This document shows positions 18,043-26,164 of a stretch of 43,137 nucleotides of DNA, in pieces (within the stretch, counting starts at the first letter, position 1; each line of letters begins with the position of its first letter). The translations under genes and the position numbers were made by a program. The stretch covers positions 1 through 43,137 of IMG/VR virus record IMGVR_UViG_3300046507_000896, one strand, 5' to 3'. This DNA comes from a virus. The notes beneath the pieces were generated by a model that did no database searches, was not told where the DNA came from, and was given only the letters and a program-made list of their open reading frames with translations.

Positions 18043-18984
18043 CTATCGCGAAATGCGACCTTTTGCTACCGCGTCTGAGATGTCCTGTTCAATCGCAGTC
18101 GCTTCGGCTTTGGTGTACCGCTTGCCCAGCGCCACATCCTTATAGAACTCGTTGATTTCAGTATTGCTCCACCACTTGCCCTCCGCCGGAGGCGTGGGAT
18201 CGGTGCGAGTGGAGCGTGGCTGAACGTTTTCCGGTGGAATGGTGCGATCTGGGTTCGGTGCTGCCGAAGCGGGCTGCGCGTCTTTGAAGGCCTGGAACAG
18301 CGCAGCGGCGCGAAATGCGTCGTTGGCGGTTTGGGCCTCGATCAGAAGTTGCTGCCGCTCTTTGCCGCTGAACGTGTCCATGTGGCTCAGCCATTCATGG
18401 AACGCGGGCAATCCGTTGATCTCAACAGCGTCGGGGATTCGCTGGAGCAACTGCCGGAAGAAATCCTCCCGGGCCTGCTCAGCTTTTTCCTGTTCGCTAC
18501 GCTGGTTGTTCTGCTTCAACCCCTCGATTTCGGTTTTCAGCGTTTCCAGCTCCGCGGGATTAGCGGCAGATGCCTGCCCGCCAGCCACGCGCTGGATAAT
18601 CGCGATGAGATCAGGCCCGTAGTCCTCGATCTCCTCGGGGGTCAGATCCGACACGGCGCGCTGCACGGCATTGCCTGCGGGTTGTTTCGCCTTTGCCATT
18701 TCTGCGGTCAGTCGGGATACCTCCTGTTGAAGCGCAGGTACCTCGGCGTTGTACTTCCCTTGCATGACCTTGAAGCGTTGCTCCCAGTAGTCAGCCCCAT
18801 CGTTGCGGGCGGCGGGGGCCGGCTCCGGTTTGGCGGGTGCTTGTTGGTCTGAGATCACCGGCGCATCGGGATTTGCTGCCGGAGCCGCATCTGGTGCGGG
18901 GTTCTCGGCCGGCTTGTTCAGTGCTTCCTGAATCGCCGTTGCTTCATCGATCTGCGCCTGTACGTTGCGGGGTAGCGTGCTCAT
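18043..18984 (-). CDS. Scaffolding protein
   Basis: 313-aa acidic, Ala/Pro/Gln-rich protein between portal and capsid genes, the usual place for a scaffold. Residues ~30-80 are a low-complexity Pro/Ala linker. Residues ~90-210 are coiled-coil helices (VPALQQEVSRLTAEMAKAK, LKTEIEGLKQNNQRSEQEK). The C-terminal ~50 residues (WWSNTEINEFYKDVALGKRYT...) are basic and likely contact the coat. I chose MSTLPRNVQ because AAGGAG lies nine bases upstream; the frame is open further up but crosses a terminator. Function is inferred from composition and position. Confidence 0.8.
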   Translation of the reverse strand: MSTLPRNVQAQIDEATAIQEALNKPAENPAPDAAPAANPDAPVISDQQAPAKPEPAPAARNDGADYWEQRFKVMQGKYNAEVPALQQEVSRLTAEMAKAKQPAGNAVQRAVSDLTPEEIEDYGPDLIAIIQRVAGGQASAANPAELETLKTEIEGLKQNNQRSEQEKAEQAREDFFRQLLQRIPDAVEINGLPAFHEWLSHMDTFSGKERQQLLIEAQTANDAFRAAALFQAFKDAQPASAAPNPDRTIPPENVQPRSTRTDPTPPAEGKWWSNTEINEFYKDVALGKRYTKAEATAIEQDISDAVAKGRISR

Positions 18985-19078
18985 TGATCGTATTCTCCTT
19001 GGGTAGAGCCGGCAGGTCCGGGCTTCTGGGTGTGCTACTGGTTCCGAGCATTTGGCCGAATGACCGGAGAGTGGCCAC

Positions 19079-19106
19079 AAAAAAACCGCCTCAAGTTGGG
19101 CGGCTT
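19079..19106. terminator. Terminator between portal block and scaffold (both orientations plausible)
   Basis: CCGCC and GGCGG arms around an eight-base loop, with A-runs on one side and T-runs on the other, so the hairpin can stop transcription on either strand. For the leftward operon it lies just after the small gene that follows the portal. Confidence 0.75.
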
Positions 19107-19115
19107 TTTCTGTAG

Positions 19116-19367
19116 CTACTGGGTGGGCCGCGAGGCACTTGCCTGGATTCGCTCAAGCATCTCGCGGGATTCTTCAAACGACTTGATCAGCTCCCTGGCC
19201 AGGCTCGCCCGGCCCTGGGCTCTGAATAAAGCTTCCAGGCAGTTCACCCCCTCCAGGTTCTGCTGCGCTTCCGTCAAATGGCTGCTCAGTATTTCCTTGA
19301 GGTGCTTCCATTCCGGGCTGTTGGTCAGGTTGACCAGGGCTTGCCACTGTTGGTTGCTGGGTTTCAT
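19116..19367 (-). CDS. Small helical protein overlapping the portal C-terminus
   Basis: 83-aa protein MKPSNQQWQALVNLTNSPEWKHLKEILSSHLTEAQQ... in a different frame from the portal gene, whose last ~190 bases it overlaps. Composition is protein-like and mainly helical, and it ends just before the terminator. Two in-frame ATGs lie upstream; I chose the one with GGTGGCGGAG before it, though spacing is not ideal. It may be a head-assembly accessory protein. The overlapping portal tail is low-complexity, so the small protein probably carries more of the constraint there. Confidence 0.6.
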   Translation of the reverse strand: MKPSNQQWQALVNLTNSPEWKHLKEILSSHLTEAQQNLEGVNCLEALFRAQGRASLARELIKSFEESREMLERIQASASRPTQ

Positions 19368-21507
19368 TGGCTCCGCCACCTGCATGTTGAAGTTGGGCAA
19401 CCACGGCACCGTTGCTCATGCCGAGGCGCTGGGCCTCAGCACGGGTTTTCTCGGCCTTCGCGGTCAGTTCAGCTGTTAGGGCAGCGGTTTTCTCGGTTTC
19501 TGCTTCGACCTGCTGCCCCACCGCCGCGGCTTGCTGTTGTTGCTGTTGGGCCTGCTGCGCCTGCTGCTCCTCCTGCTGGGCCTTCATCTCGGCTTTCGTC
19601 GGGATCAGGCCTGGCATATCCAAGCTTTCAGCAACCTTGCGCAAGATCGCGGCCCTGCCCTCAAGGCCGAGGATTTGCATGTCGGTCGGATTGTTTGTGA
19701 AACCCAGGAACTGCGTACGCGCGTTCAGCGTTTGCTCACGCTGTAACATCGCGTTTGCGCCCCGGGCCACAACCTTGCAGTCACCCTTGATGGCGTTGTC
19801 ATCGGAATACCGCATGTTGAACAACCACAACGCTTCGATGACGCGGCGAACCACTCCGCGGTCAATATGGCGGATCGCGTCCTTGATCCCTTTGTTGGCC
19901 GATTCCATGAGCATCGACAGGCCGCTGGCCGTGTTACCAGCACCGCCGATCTTTTCCGCGCCGTAGATGTATCGCGGGATATTCGTCGCGTCGTCCGCGC
20001 GCTTCTCCCAGGAGTCATAGACCGCCTGCAACTCACCAGCCATGCTGACCGGCTGATAAAAGCGAATCACCGGTGACGTCGCCCCACCCTGCATCCCTGG
20101 CGTCTGGCCGCTTTTCACCCGCCAGCGCTTCAGCGGGTACATCTCGTTAGGGTTTTCACCTGGCTGCAAACGGTCTTCATCCACTTCCACCTGTGGACCG
20201 CTGGCAAATGCCATGTTGTTGGCCTGCGCGCGGGCTGTTGAGCCGCAGAAGTCCTGCACATCGCTCATCAGCTCAGGAATCGACATACCCCAGAACGAGC
20301 CAGGCACGATCTGGAACGACGCCTTGTGATATGGCCGGCCGCCCAAAGGGTTGCGGTTGAACACACAGCGGATAACGTGATTTCCGATCAGAATCGCATC
20401 GACCTGGTACTCATCAAGCACGTCTGGCACTTGGGATGGATCAATGCCCCACTGCAAGAGCATCAGCCCTTGGGCACCGCCCCAATAGTGCAGGCCCTCG
20501 ATGGTCTCCCCGTTATTGATCATCCAGTCGCCGGCCTTGTCCTCAAGACGTGCCCGCTGCGAATCCGTTGCAAGCCATTCGCGCAGACCGCCCTGACCGT
20601 GCTCAGCAAGAACGGCACGAACCGCGTCATCGCTATACCCTGGTACCCCTGTCAGTGCATTGAGGCGCGACCGAGTGTAGCGCTCGCGCTCAATGATGAA
20701 CGCGCCGTCGTCGGTGTTCGTCGAGTCTGGCGACGGGTAGATGTCGAAGGGCGAAACCCGGTGAAACAGGGGCTGAATCTCCTCTGTTTCGATCATCTGC
20801 CAATTTTGGCCCCAGGCAATCTGTGGCACACGTTGAAGCAAGGGACCTTTGACGAATGCGGCCGGGTAAATCGTGAAGTCGTCGATGAACTCCTCGAGCG
20901 CGGTTTCCCATCCACCCTCGGCCAACTGGTCGGCAATCAGCGTTTCATGTGCCTCGCTTGCTTCCTTGGCCTTCTCCTGGATCAACTCGCGCAGCTTGAC
21001 CGCAAGCTCAGCCGGGTCAGGCATCGTCTGTGGAGGCGCGTCCTGCTCCTGTTGACCCTGCTGGACTTGCTGGGCTTGCATCATTTGTTGGGCGAGCTTC
21101 TGCTGAAATGCAGCAAGAAACTCTGGCGGGATATCTGCCACCGGCGTTGGATCGAGCCCCCAGGGGTGACCGTTGACCGGAATAAGGATGTCTCGAATCC
21201 AGGAAGCGCCCGCACGGCACTTGGTGGTGGTCAGCTTGGGGTAGATCTCGCTGCCACCTGCCTCGCGGATCGCCTGGAGTTTCGCCTCCTCGTGCTTGCC
21301 TTTCTGGCGTCGCGCGCAGTCGAGCAGCCTGTCGTCAATCTCACGCTTGGCATTTTTGGCAGACTCGAAACACCGGCGTATGTGCGCCGCCAGTGACGAC
21401 TGAACCTGCTGAGCACGTCGACTTTGCAGCGCCTGCTCTTCAGTGGCGAGGTCATCGGCATGCAGGTCTGCGGCGCTCCTGTATTGCAGCAAACCGAATT
21501 CAGCCAT
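19174..21507 (-). CDS. Portal protein
   Basis: 777-aa protein forming the dodecameric ring through which DNA enters and leaves the head. It has the layout of P22/epsilon15-class portals: a helical N-terminus with a Gln-rich insertion (~140-165), a wing domain around FIDDFTIYPAAFVKGPLL and HRVSPFDIYPSPDS, a stem/crown core including MSIPELMSDVQDFCGSTARAQ, and a Gln/Ala-rich coiled coil near residues 650-700. The last ~60 residues are Pro/Gly/Gln low complexity and overlap the next gene. Size is close to P22 portal (725 aa). It lies after the terminase genes as expected. Confidence 0.88.
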   Translation of the reverse strand: MAEFGLLQYRSAADLHADDLATEEQALQSRRAQQVQSSLAAHIRRCFESAKNAKREIDDRLLDCARRQKGKHEEAKLQAIREAGGSEIYPKLTTTKCRAGASWIRDILIPVNGHPWGLDPTPVADIPPEFLAAFQQKLAQQMMQAQQVQQGQQEQDAPPQTMPDPAELAVKLRELIQEKAKEASEAHETLIADQLAEGGWETALEEFIDDFTIYPAAFVKGPLLQRVPQIAWGQNWQMIETEEIQPLFHRVSPFDIYPSPDSTNTDDGAFIIERERYTRSRLNALTGVPGYSDDAVRAVLAEHGQGGLREWLATDSQRARLEDKAGDWMINNGETIEGLHYWGGAQGLMLLQWGIDPSQVPDVLDEYQVDAILIGNHVIRCVFNRNPLGGRPYHKASFQIVPGSFWGMSIPELMSDVQDFCGSTARAQANNMAFASGPQVEVDEDRLQPGENPNEMYPLKRWRVKSGQTPGMQGGATSPVIRFYQPVSMAGELQAVYDSWEKRADDATNIPRYIYGAEKIGGAGNTASGLSMLMESANKGIKDAIRHIDRGVVRRVIEALWLFNMRYSDDNAIKGDCKVVARGANAMLQREQTLNARTQFLGFTNNPTDMQILGLEGRAAILRKVAESLDMPGLIPTKAEMKAQQEEQQAQQAQQQQQQAAAVGQQVEAETEKTAALTAELTAKAEKTRAEAQRLGMSNGAVVAQLQHAGGGANETQQPTVASPGQPDQQPGMEAPQGNTEQPFDGSAAEPGGGELPGSFIQSPGPGEPGQGADQVV

Positions 21508-21853
21508 GGGTCATTGCCTCGTGTACGTTGTTGATTTCAGCCTGTCGGCCGGATCGGCGCAGTTTCGCGCTGTGCTCGAGCCTCCGCAGGTTGGCCAGCA
21601 GATCCTGCATGTAGTTGACGGGGTCAGCCGCAAACTCGGCCAATTTGACGTTGAGTGTCACGCCCAGATCGTGAGCCATCTCGAATTGCACCCGAACTGC
21701 CGGGTGCCCACCGTCCGGCTCCTTGATTTCAACCGCGTCGACCTGGACCAAGCCAATATCACGGCGCAGCTGGAAGCTCTGGACGGTGAGCGGTGCAACC
21801 AGGCGGGCTATGACGTCGGCGACCTGCTTCCATTCAATAAACATAGTGGTCAT
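21500..21853 (-). CDS. Small conserved-looking protein between terminase and portal
   Basis: 117-aa protein MTTMFIEWKQVADVIARLVAPL..., soluble and mixed alpha/beta, with no membrane segment. It overlaps the terminase large-subunit stop by four bases (ATGA) and the portal start by eight bases, so all three are translationally coupled. It may act in packaging or head assembly; no family is recognised. Confidence 0.65.
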   Translation of the reverse strand: MTTMFIEWKQVADVIARLVAPLTVQSFQLRRDIGLVQVDAVEIKEPDGGHPAVRVQFEMAHDLGVTLNVKLAEFAADPVNYMQDLLANLRRLEHSAKLRRSGRQAEINNVHEAMTHG

Positions 21854-23532
21854 GTGTGCGCGCTCCAGCTGCGTCGGGCTCGATCTGTGTTTGATGTCGT
21901 TGATGGCGCCGGGATAGTCCCGCCCGTAGCCTCGAAAACCCCGCAGCGGGCCAGGGTTTCAAAAGCCTTGGCACCGTGGCTTGCCCAGTCGTGTCTCGGC
22001 TGATCCTTGTACACGCCCAGCCTCAGATCCCACTCCTTGCGGTAGTTGTCGATGCAGTCGATCAGCCTCGACACGCCGGCGGTCCTTGGCCTGCCTGTAT
22101 CGGCATCGCCAGTCGACGCCCGGGTGTCTTGCTCATCCTCAGCGAACCAGCACAGCGGCAGGAAGTTACGCACCGCCTGCACGCCCTCGCTGTTGCGGGA
22201 GACGCGCGGGACGATCTGAAACGTGATCCCGTACTGCTTTGCCACGTCGATTCGGGATTTCCCTGTGCCGATCTCGCGCACCACGATGTCGTGCGGGGCG
22301 TAGTGGGCGCCGTAGGAATACCCCAGCTTTTTGAGCAGATCGCCGTAGTACTCCATGCCCTCGCCGGAATGCTCGATGTAATCGATGATGTGCACCTGGC
22401 GGCCCACCACCTGGAACAGCACGATGGACATAGCGTCCCCCATACCCAAGTCCCAGGCCGTGAATACCGGCAGCGTAGGGTTGCGAGTCACCGCCTTGGT
22501 GATTCGGCCCTGTTGCCGCAGGAATCGCATCTGCGTGAGGTAATAAGCGCCTTTGATGCCCTGATCAAACGCTTCATCCGGCGTGGCCGGATATTCGCGT
22601 TTCATGTCGTCGTGCAGCGCTTCGGCCTTTTTGGCGTACCAGGCTTGCTGGGCGCGATCGAGGCGGATGCCATGCTTGGCAGACAGCTCGGCGAAGTACT
22701 CCTGCAGCCATTGCGGCACCACCACCTGGTCAAATGCCTCCAAGCGGTACGTGGGATCTTTGAACCAAGGAAAGAAGTGAAACTTCCAGTCCATCACCGT
22801 AGGTGTGCGGCCGGCGTCCTTGATGGCCCTGGCCAACTCGCAATACGTGAAAAAGTAGCCTTCGCGGCCCTCTGCCGTGCTTTCGATTGTCACCCGGTTG
22901 CCCAGGCCCACCGCCTCGAAAGCACCGGTGACGATCTCCTGGGCCTTGTCCGGGCTCAGTTTGCAGATCTTGCCGAACTCCGACACATGCAAGCGCTGGA
23001 GGGTACCGCCCCGGAACGAGGTCGACACCTGGATGCTGGAGCCGTTGTCGAAGATGTAGCCCTGATCCTTATCGCTGCGCGGTACCGGCAAACGCATACC
23101 GATCAGCTTGAAGATCGCAGTCCATGCGGGGTCGCCTGACAGCTTTTCGTAGGCGAACCTGATCTTGTTACGGTAGATCTCTTTGGCGTCCGGCAACGTG
23201 TGGCAGATGCAGCCGGCGCTGTAGTTCCTGGTGAACAGGCAATCGTCGAGCGCGTCGATCATCTCGAAGGTGGTGAAGCCCAACTGCCGAGCCTTGAGGA
23301 TGATGTCGCGGTTATGTTCGTTGAGGAATCGCTCGCGCTGCTGCTGGTTAGGCTTGAAGCGCTGAACCTTGCCGTTCTTGTCCTTGATCTTGTACAGGGA
23401 GTTGAGCCTGTACCACTTGTTGCTCAGGGCTTTCAGCAGCAAAGCGTTGCCCTTGAGCTGCTTGGCGCGGTGCAGGGCGATGAACTCGTCGCCCTCTCGC
23501 ATCAGCCGTTGGCGGTCGGTTTCATTCCCCAT
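21850..23532 (-). CDS. terL: Terminase large subunit
   Basis: 560-aa ATP-driven packaging motor and nuclease. The ATPase part shows an adenine/Walker A region ILKARQLGFTTF (~80-90) and a Walker-B-like LHVSEFG. The C-terminal nuclease part has acidic positions in FTAWDLGMGDA and SYGAHYAPHDIVVRE, and a later acidic cluster. I chose the ATG (MGNETDRQR) inside the end of the small-subunit gene; an alternative start ten codons upstream gives 570 aa. It probably works with the small subunit and portal for headful-type packaging, an inference from its P22-like neighbours. Confidence 0.88.
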   Translation of the reverse strand: MGNETDRQRLMREGDEFIALHRAKQLKGNALLLKALSNKWYRLNSLYKIKDKNGKVQRFKPNQQQRERFLNEHNRDIILKARQLGFTTFEMIDALDDCLFTRNYSAGCICHTLPDAKEIYRNKIRFAYEKLSGDPAWTAIFKLIGMRLPVPRSDKDQGYIFDNGSSIQVSTSFRGGTLQRLHVSEFGKICKLSPDKAQEIVTGAFEAVGLGNRVTIESTAEGREGYFFTYCELARAIKDAGRTPTVMDWKFHFFPWFKDPTYRLEAFDQVVVPQWLQEYFAELSAKHGIRLDRAQQAWYAKKAEALHDDMKREYPATPDEAFDQGIKGAYYLTQMRFLRQQGRITKAVTRNPTLPVFTAWDLGMGDAMSIVLFQVVGRQVHIIDYIEHSGEGMEYYGDLLKKLGYSYGAHYAPHDIVVREIGTGKSRIDVAKQYGITFQIVPRVSRNSEGVQAVRNFLPLCWFAEDEQDTRASTGDADTGRPRTAGVSRLIDCIDNYRKEWDLRLGVYKDQPRHDWASHGAKAFETLARCGVFEATGGTIPAPSTTSNTDRARRSWSAHT

Positions 23533-24085
23533 CACCAGCTGCCTCAGCCAGCAGATCCTCAAGGGATTTGCCTGTGCTTTCCCGTTCTTTATCAGTGTCC
23601 AAGCCGTGGGCTTGGCGTTCCAGCTTGATCAGCCGCTCCAAGGACTGCGTGGCGTGGCCGATGCTCTTGCCGACGTAGTCCAGCGGAATATCGATCTCGA
23701 CCGGCTCACCCTTCTGGGTCATGACGGTGATCTTGCCGGCGGCGACCTGCTCGTGAATGCGCTCGACATACTGCTGAGTGATGTCGCGGGTTCTGGCGAT
23801 CACCACCTGGTGGCCGCGTACCAACTGGGCACCAGCCTCGGCAGCTTGCTCGACGATCTCGGCGTCGTTCGTTGCCTCTGTTACAGCAGCAGCGGCGGCG
23901 CGCCCGGTCTTCTCACGGACGCGCTGGCGGATCATCTCGGACAGGTCTTTCTGCCACTCGTGCTTATCGGCACGATTACGGATTGAGCTTTCCGATACGT
24001 TGTGCCGACGGCCCAGTTCGCGGTTCGTAAAGCAGCCCGTCCGGTAATCCCTTTCGACGGCTGCCCAATCACATTTAGCAGCCAT
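23522..24085 (-). CDS. terS: Terminase small subunit
   Basis: 187-aa DNA-recognition subunit. The N-terminal ~45 residues hold a helix-turn-helix (FTNRELGRRHNVSESSIRNR), the centre is a long helical oligomerisation part, and the acidic C-terminus (EDLLAEAAGDGE) would contact the large subunit. Its end overlaps the large-subunit start by 11 bases. It opens the packaging/head block, just downstream of the lysis genes, a common podovirus order. The packaging site is often inside or near this gene, but I cannot point to it. Confidence 0.85.
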   Translation of the reverse strand: MAAKCDWAAVERDYRTGCFTNRELGRRHNVSESSIRNRADKHEWQKDLSEMIRQRVREKTGRAAAAAVTEATNDAEIVEQAAEAGAQLVRGHQVVIARTRDITQQYVERIHEQVAAGKITVMTQKGEPVEIDIPLDYVGKSIGHATQSLERLIKLERQAHGLDTDKERESTGKSLEDLLAEAAGDGE

Positions 24086-24125
24086 GAGAGCGCTTCCTTT
24101 GCTTAAAAATCGGGGTGGTGCCGCG

Positions 24126-24581
24126 TTACGACCCGGCGCCCAGACAGAACTTTGTGACGTAGTCCTGCAGGCCGGTCAGGGCGTGAATGGCCTCGTCGCC
24201 GTCGGCTGAGATGGCGATAATTCGTGCAGCAGCCGCGGGGTCAAGTTCGGCTCGCGTTTCTGCATCATCCAGGCCGGCGGCGGTGGTGGTGGCTCGCACA
24301 ACGGGACACTTGGCTGGGACTGACAACCGGCGAGCGCCAGAAGCGACATCAGCGCGCAGCTGCTTGATAGTGTTCTGAGCATCGGTCAGCGCCTTTGTTT
24401 GGTCGGTGTCGAACTGGGCGATCAGGCGCTGAGTGTTGCGCCGGGATTCGGCGGCCTTGTTCAACGTTGTGACCAGATAGGTTGCGGTGGCCAGATCCTT
24501 GGCCTGGGATTGAATCTGCTGCCAGCCGCCATAAATCAGAATCAGGCAGCCAGCCAGGGCAGCGATGAGGTATCGGATCAT
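24126..24581 (-). CDS. Rz-type inner-membrane spanin
   Basis: 151-aa protein with N-terminal anchor MIRYLIAALAGCLILIYGGW followed by a periplasmic coiled-coil region (AKDLATATYLVTTLNKAAESRR). It is the i-spanin that joins an outer-membrane partner to disrupt the outer membrane at lysis. The start ATG overlaps the endolysin stop by four bases. The frame extends 20 codons further up, but that part reads over the endolysin end. The o-spanin gene is fully nested inside it in another frame. Confidence 0.8.
   Translation of the reverse strand: MIRYLIAALAGCLILIYGGWQQIQSQAKDLATATYLVTTLNKAAESRRNTQRLIAQFDTDQTKALTDAQNTIKQLRADVASGARRLSVPAKCPVVRATTTAAGLDDAETRAELDPAAAARIIAISADGDEAIHALTGLQDYVTKFCLGAGS
24176..24382 (-). 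CDS. Rz1-type outer-membrane lipoprotein spanin (nested in Rz)
   Basis: 68-aa protein with a lipobox: MLRTLSSSCALMSLLALAGC, with acylated Cys20 after LAG, then a proline-rich stretch (CEPPPPPPAW) typical of Rz1. It is encoded entirely within the Rz gene in a different frame, the classic embedded arrangement. It would be lipid-anchored in the outer membrane and bind Rz across the periplasm. An internal ATG (MSLLALAGC) is a possible alternative start. Confidence 0.82.
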   Translation of the reverse strand: MLRTLSSSCALMSLLALAGCQSQPSVPLCEPPPPPPAWMMQKREPNLTPRLLHELSPSQPTATRPFTP

Positions 24582-25033
24582 GACAATGCTCGGCGGAGCC
24601 CTTCCGCTAACACTGTTTCCGGATAAGCAAACCCCGCGCATTCATGGGCAATGATGCCGCTCACCATCAGGACCAAGATGGCGGGTTTCCTGACGTCGAT
24701 CACGTCATTGGCGCTCACGCCCAGGCGGCGGGCCACGGCCGCGATGTAGGCCTCAGTGTTGTTCTCGTTGCCTGGCGCCCACCTGGTGATGGTTTCGCGC
24801 ACGGTGTCGATGCCAGGGCCGCCCACGCCAGGCATTCCGTCTTTGCCTCGGTAGTTGATCAGCAGCTTGCCCAGGGCGCGGATACCGTTCTCAGGTCTGT
24901 CAAAGCGTGCAAACCGTGGGGATGGCACGCCAACTTCTAGCCCAAGCTGCCCTTGCCAGACATTGCGCGGGTTGTAGTCGATGTTACCGGGGTTGTTGTT
25001 GCGCACGCCGCGAGGCGTTGTGATCGTGGTCAT
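24578..25033 (-). CDS. Endolysin / peptidoglycan-degrading enzyme (RNNNPGNI family)
   Basis: 151-aa protein with RGVRNNNPGNIDYNP at the N-terminus and FARFDRPENGIRALGKLLINY, patterns of a phage muralytic family often labelled 'structural protein P5' or lysozyme-like. TITRWAPGNENNTEAYIAAVARRLGV follows, then a hydrophobic C-terminal segment (AILVLMVSGIIAHEC). It cuts cell-wall glycan at lysis. It directly precedes Rz/Rz1, with which it is translationally coupled. No cleavable signal peptide is seen, so export probably depends on a holin. Confidence 0.8.
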   Translation of the reverse strand: MTTITTPRGVRNNNPGNIDYNPRNVWQGQLGLEVGVPSPRFARFDRPENGIRALGKLLINYRGKDGMPGVGGPGIDTVRETITRWAPGNENNTEAYIAAVARRLGVSANDVIDVRKPAILVLMVSGIIAHECAGFAYPETVLAEGLRRALS

Positions 25034-25479
25034 GGCGTAGCCCTCGGCTCCCCTGGAGCTATGGTGACAGTGCGGACCGTGCCGCCCGTGTAGATATCCC
25101 GCTTCATCGCAGCGCGCACCGCCTCCTCCGCGCTTGCACCCATATCCATTGCGGCCAAAGCGTAAGGCGCACCGCTGCCGATGGCGTCCGGGTTCGACGG
25201 GTCAAGATCCTGTTTCCATATCCCGGTCGTGTCGTCGTGACCGATCATCAGCAGCTTGCCGCCGTCGACGACATAACCAGAGCACTCCACAGGCAATGGC
25301 GAGGGAGTGCCGAAGTAAGCGGCGATCAAAGCCTTTTCGTCGCACACGGCGCCCGACAGAAAGAAGCTGACACCATCTACAACCTGGCACTTCTGTGCGC
25401 TGTCGGAAACGACTCGATCGTTACGGACCTGGCGGCCGTCATAGGCGATAACGCCGTCTTTGTAGGCAATGGTCGTCAT
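25030..25479 (-). CDS. HslV/proteasome-like Ntn-hydrolase
   Basis: 149-aa protein. After Met removal it begins TTIAYKDGVIAYDGR, closely matching the mature HslV start (TTI...DG...), so Thr2 would be the N-terminal nucleophile. The C-terminal part IGSGAPYALAAMDMGASAEEAVRAAMKRD-IYTGG follows the HslV GNYALAAA...A...A..D.CIYTN pattern. HslV is a self-compartmentalising protease subunit of ~175 aa; this is shorter. Its stop overlaps the endolysin start by four bases, putting it in the lysis operon. No ATPase partner (HslU) is in the window. A proteolytic role in late infection is inferred; substrates are unknown. Confidence 0.7.
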   Translation of the reverse strand: MTTIAYKDGVIAYDGRQVRNDRVVSDSAQKCQVVDGVSFFLSGAVCDEKALIAAYFGTPSPLPVECSGYVVDGGKLLMIGHDDTTGIWKQDLDPSNPDAIGSGAPYALAAMDMGASAEEAVRAAMKRDIYTGGTVRTVTIAPGEPRATP

Positions 25480-25546
25480 TGAATTACCGTGATGTGGGTC
25501 TGTGAGCAGGAAGGCGCCGTCAGGGTCTGGTGTTCTTCACCACGCC

Positions 25547-25792
25547 CTAGCAGGTGACAGTTGGAGGCTGGCCATTGAGGTGCGCCTGGAGGAGCAGAAA
25601 GCCTGGGGCGGCCGGGTCAGCGCTCGGATTTAGGGGGCGCCGCCAGCGTCTTTCGCCCGTAGGCGTGACCTTGTTGAACACGATGGCCAGGTGGTCCTTG
25701 ATGGCCTTCCACTGCGTCGGGGTGGGCTGACCCATGTCTGGGTTCAGCTCGGTGAAGCCTTGCAGCCAGTATGCAAATTGCTCGGGGGTCAT
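25547..25792 (-). CDS. Small phage protein (MTPEQFAYWLQGF type)
   Basis: 81-aa protein MTPEQFAYWLQGFTELNPDMGQ..., a type I associate with Pseudomonas phage lysis regions but without assigned function. GGAG lies eight bases before this ATG. A possible upstream start adds 12 residues without a ribosome site. The sequence is soluble with a Trp-rich helix at its start. It lies between the TM coiled-coil proteins and the Ntn-hydrolase. Confidence 0.65.
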   Translation of the reverse strand: MTPEQFAYWLQGFTELNPDMGQPTPTQWKAIKDHLAIVFNKVTPTGERRWRRPLNPSADPAAPGFLLLQAHLNGQPPTVTC

Positions 25793-25846
25793 GGATTCTC
25801 TCCAGTTGCGCGCCACGATTTGGCGCATTCGAAAACGTGGCGCGGA

Positions 25847-26164
25847 TTACTGCGATACCCGATTGAGGGCTTCGTCCGCTTTGTCGGCAGCCTGGGCCGC
25901 TGTCGTTGCAGCCTTCGTGGCTTTGTCGGCGGCGGTACCGGTCTTGCGGGTCAGCTCTTCCAGGCGTTTATCACGCTCAGTCATCGCGGTGTCGTACGCC
26001 TCGCGGATGCCCTTGACCTGATTGCTCTGGCTCTCGGCTAGCGACCAGTAGGCAGCCTGGTAACCCAGAACGGCACCACCACCCACCAGCACGACTGCAA
26101 TGGCCCAGACCTCGGCCCGGCGCCACCAACGGCGTGCGATAAATTCCAATGCGCATCTGTCCAT
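25847..26164 (-). CDS. Single-TM protein with coiled-coil tail
   Basis: 105-aa protein with a basic N-terminus, one membrane helix AEVWAIAVVLVGGGAVLGYQAAYW (~17-40), then a charged Ala/Lys/Asp-rich coiled coil (AADKATKAATTAAQAADKADEAL). It overlaps the upstream gene by one base. Topology resembles a membrane-anchored lysis accessory protein, antiholin or spanin-like regulator. True function is unknown. Confidence 0.65.
   Translation of the reverse strand: MDRCALEFIARRWWRRAEVWAIAVVLVGGGAVLGYQAAYWSLAESQSNQVKGIREAYDTAMTERDKRLEELTRKTGTAADKATKAATTAAQAADKADEALNRVSQ

Noticed and set aside
20326-21396. Long plus-strand open frame opposite the portal gene
   Set aside because: It is antisense to a clear portal gene, has low-quality composition and no ribosome site; it arises from the codon bias of the real gene.
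21976-23139. 387-codon plus-strand open frame opposite the terminase gene
   Set aside because: Antisense shadow of terL with His/Arg/Leu-rich composition and no recognisable domain.
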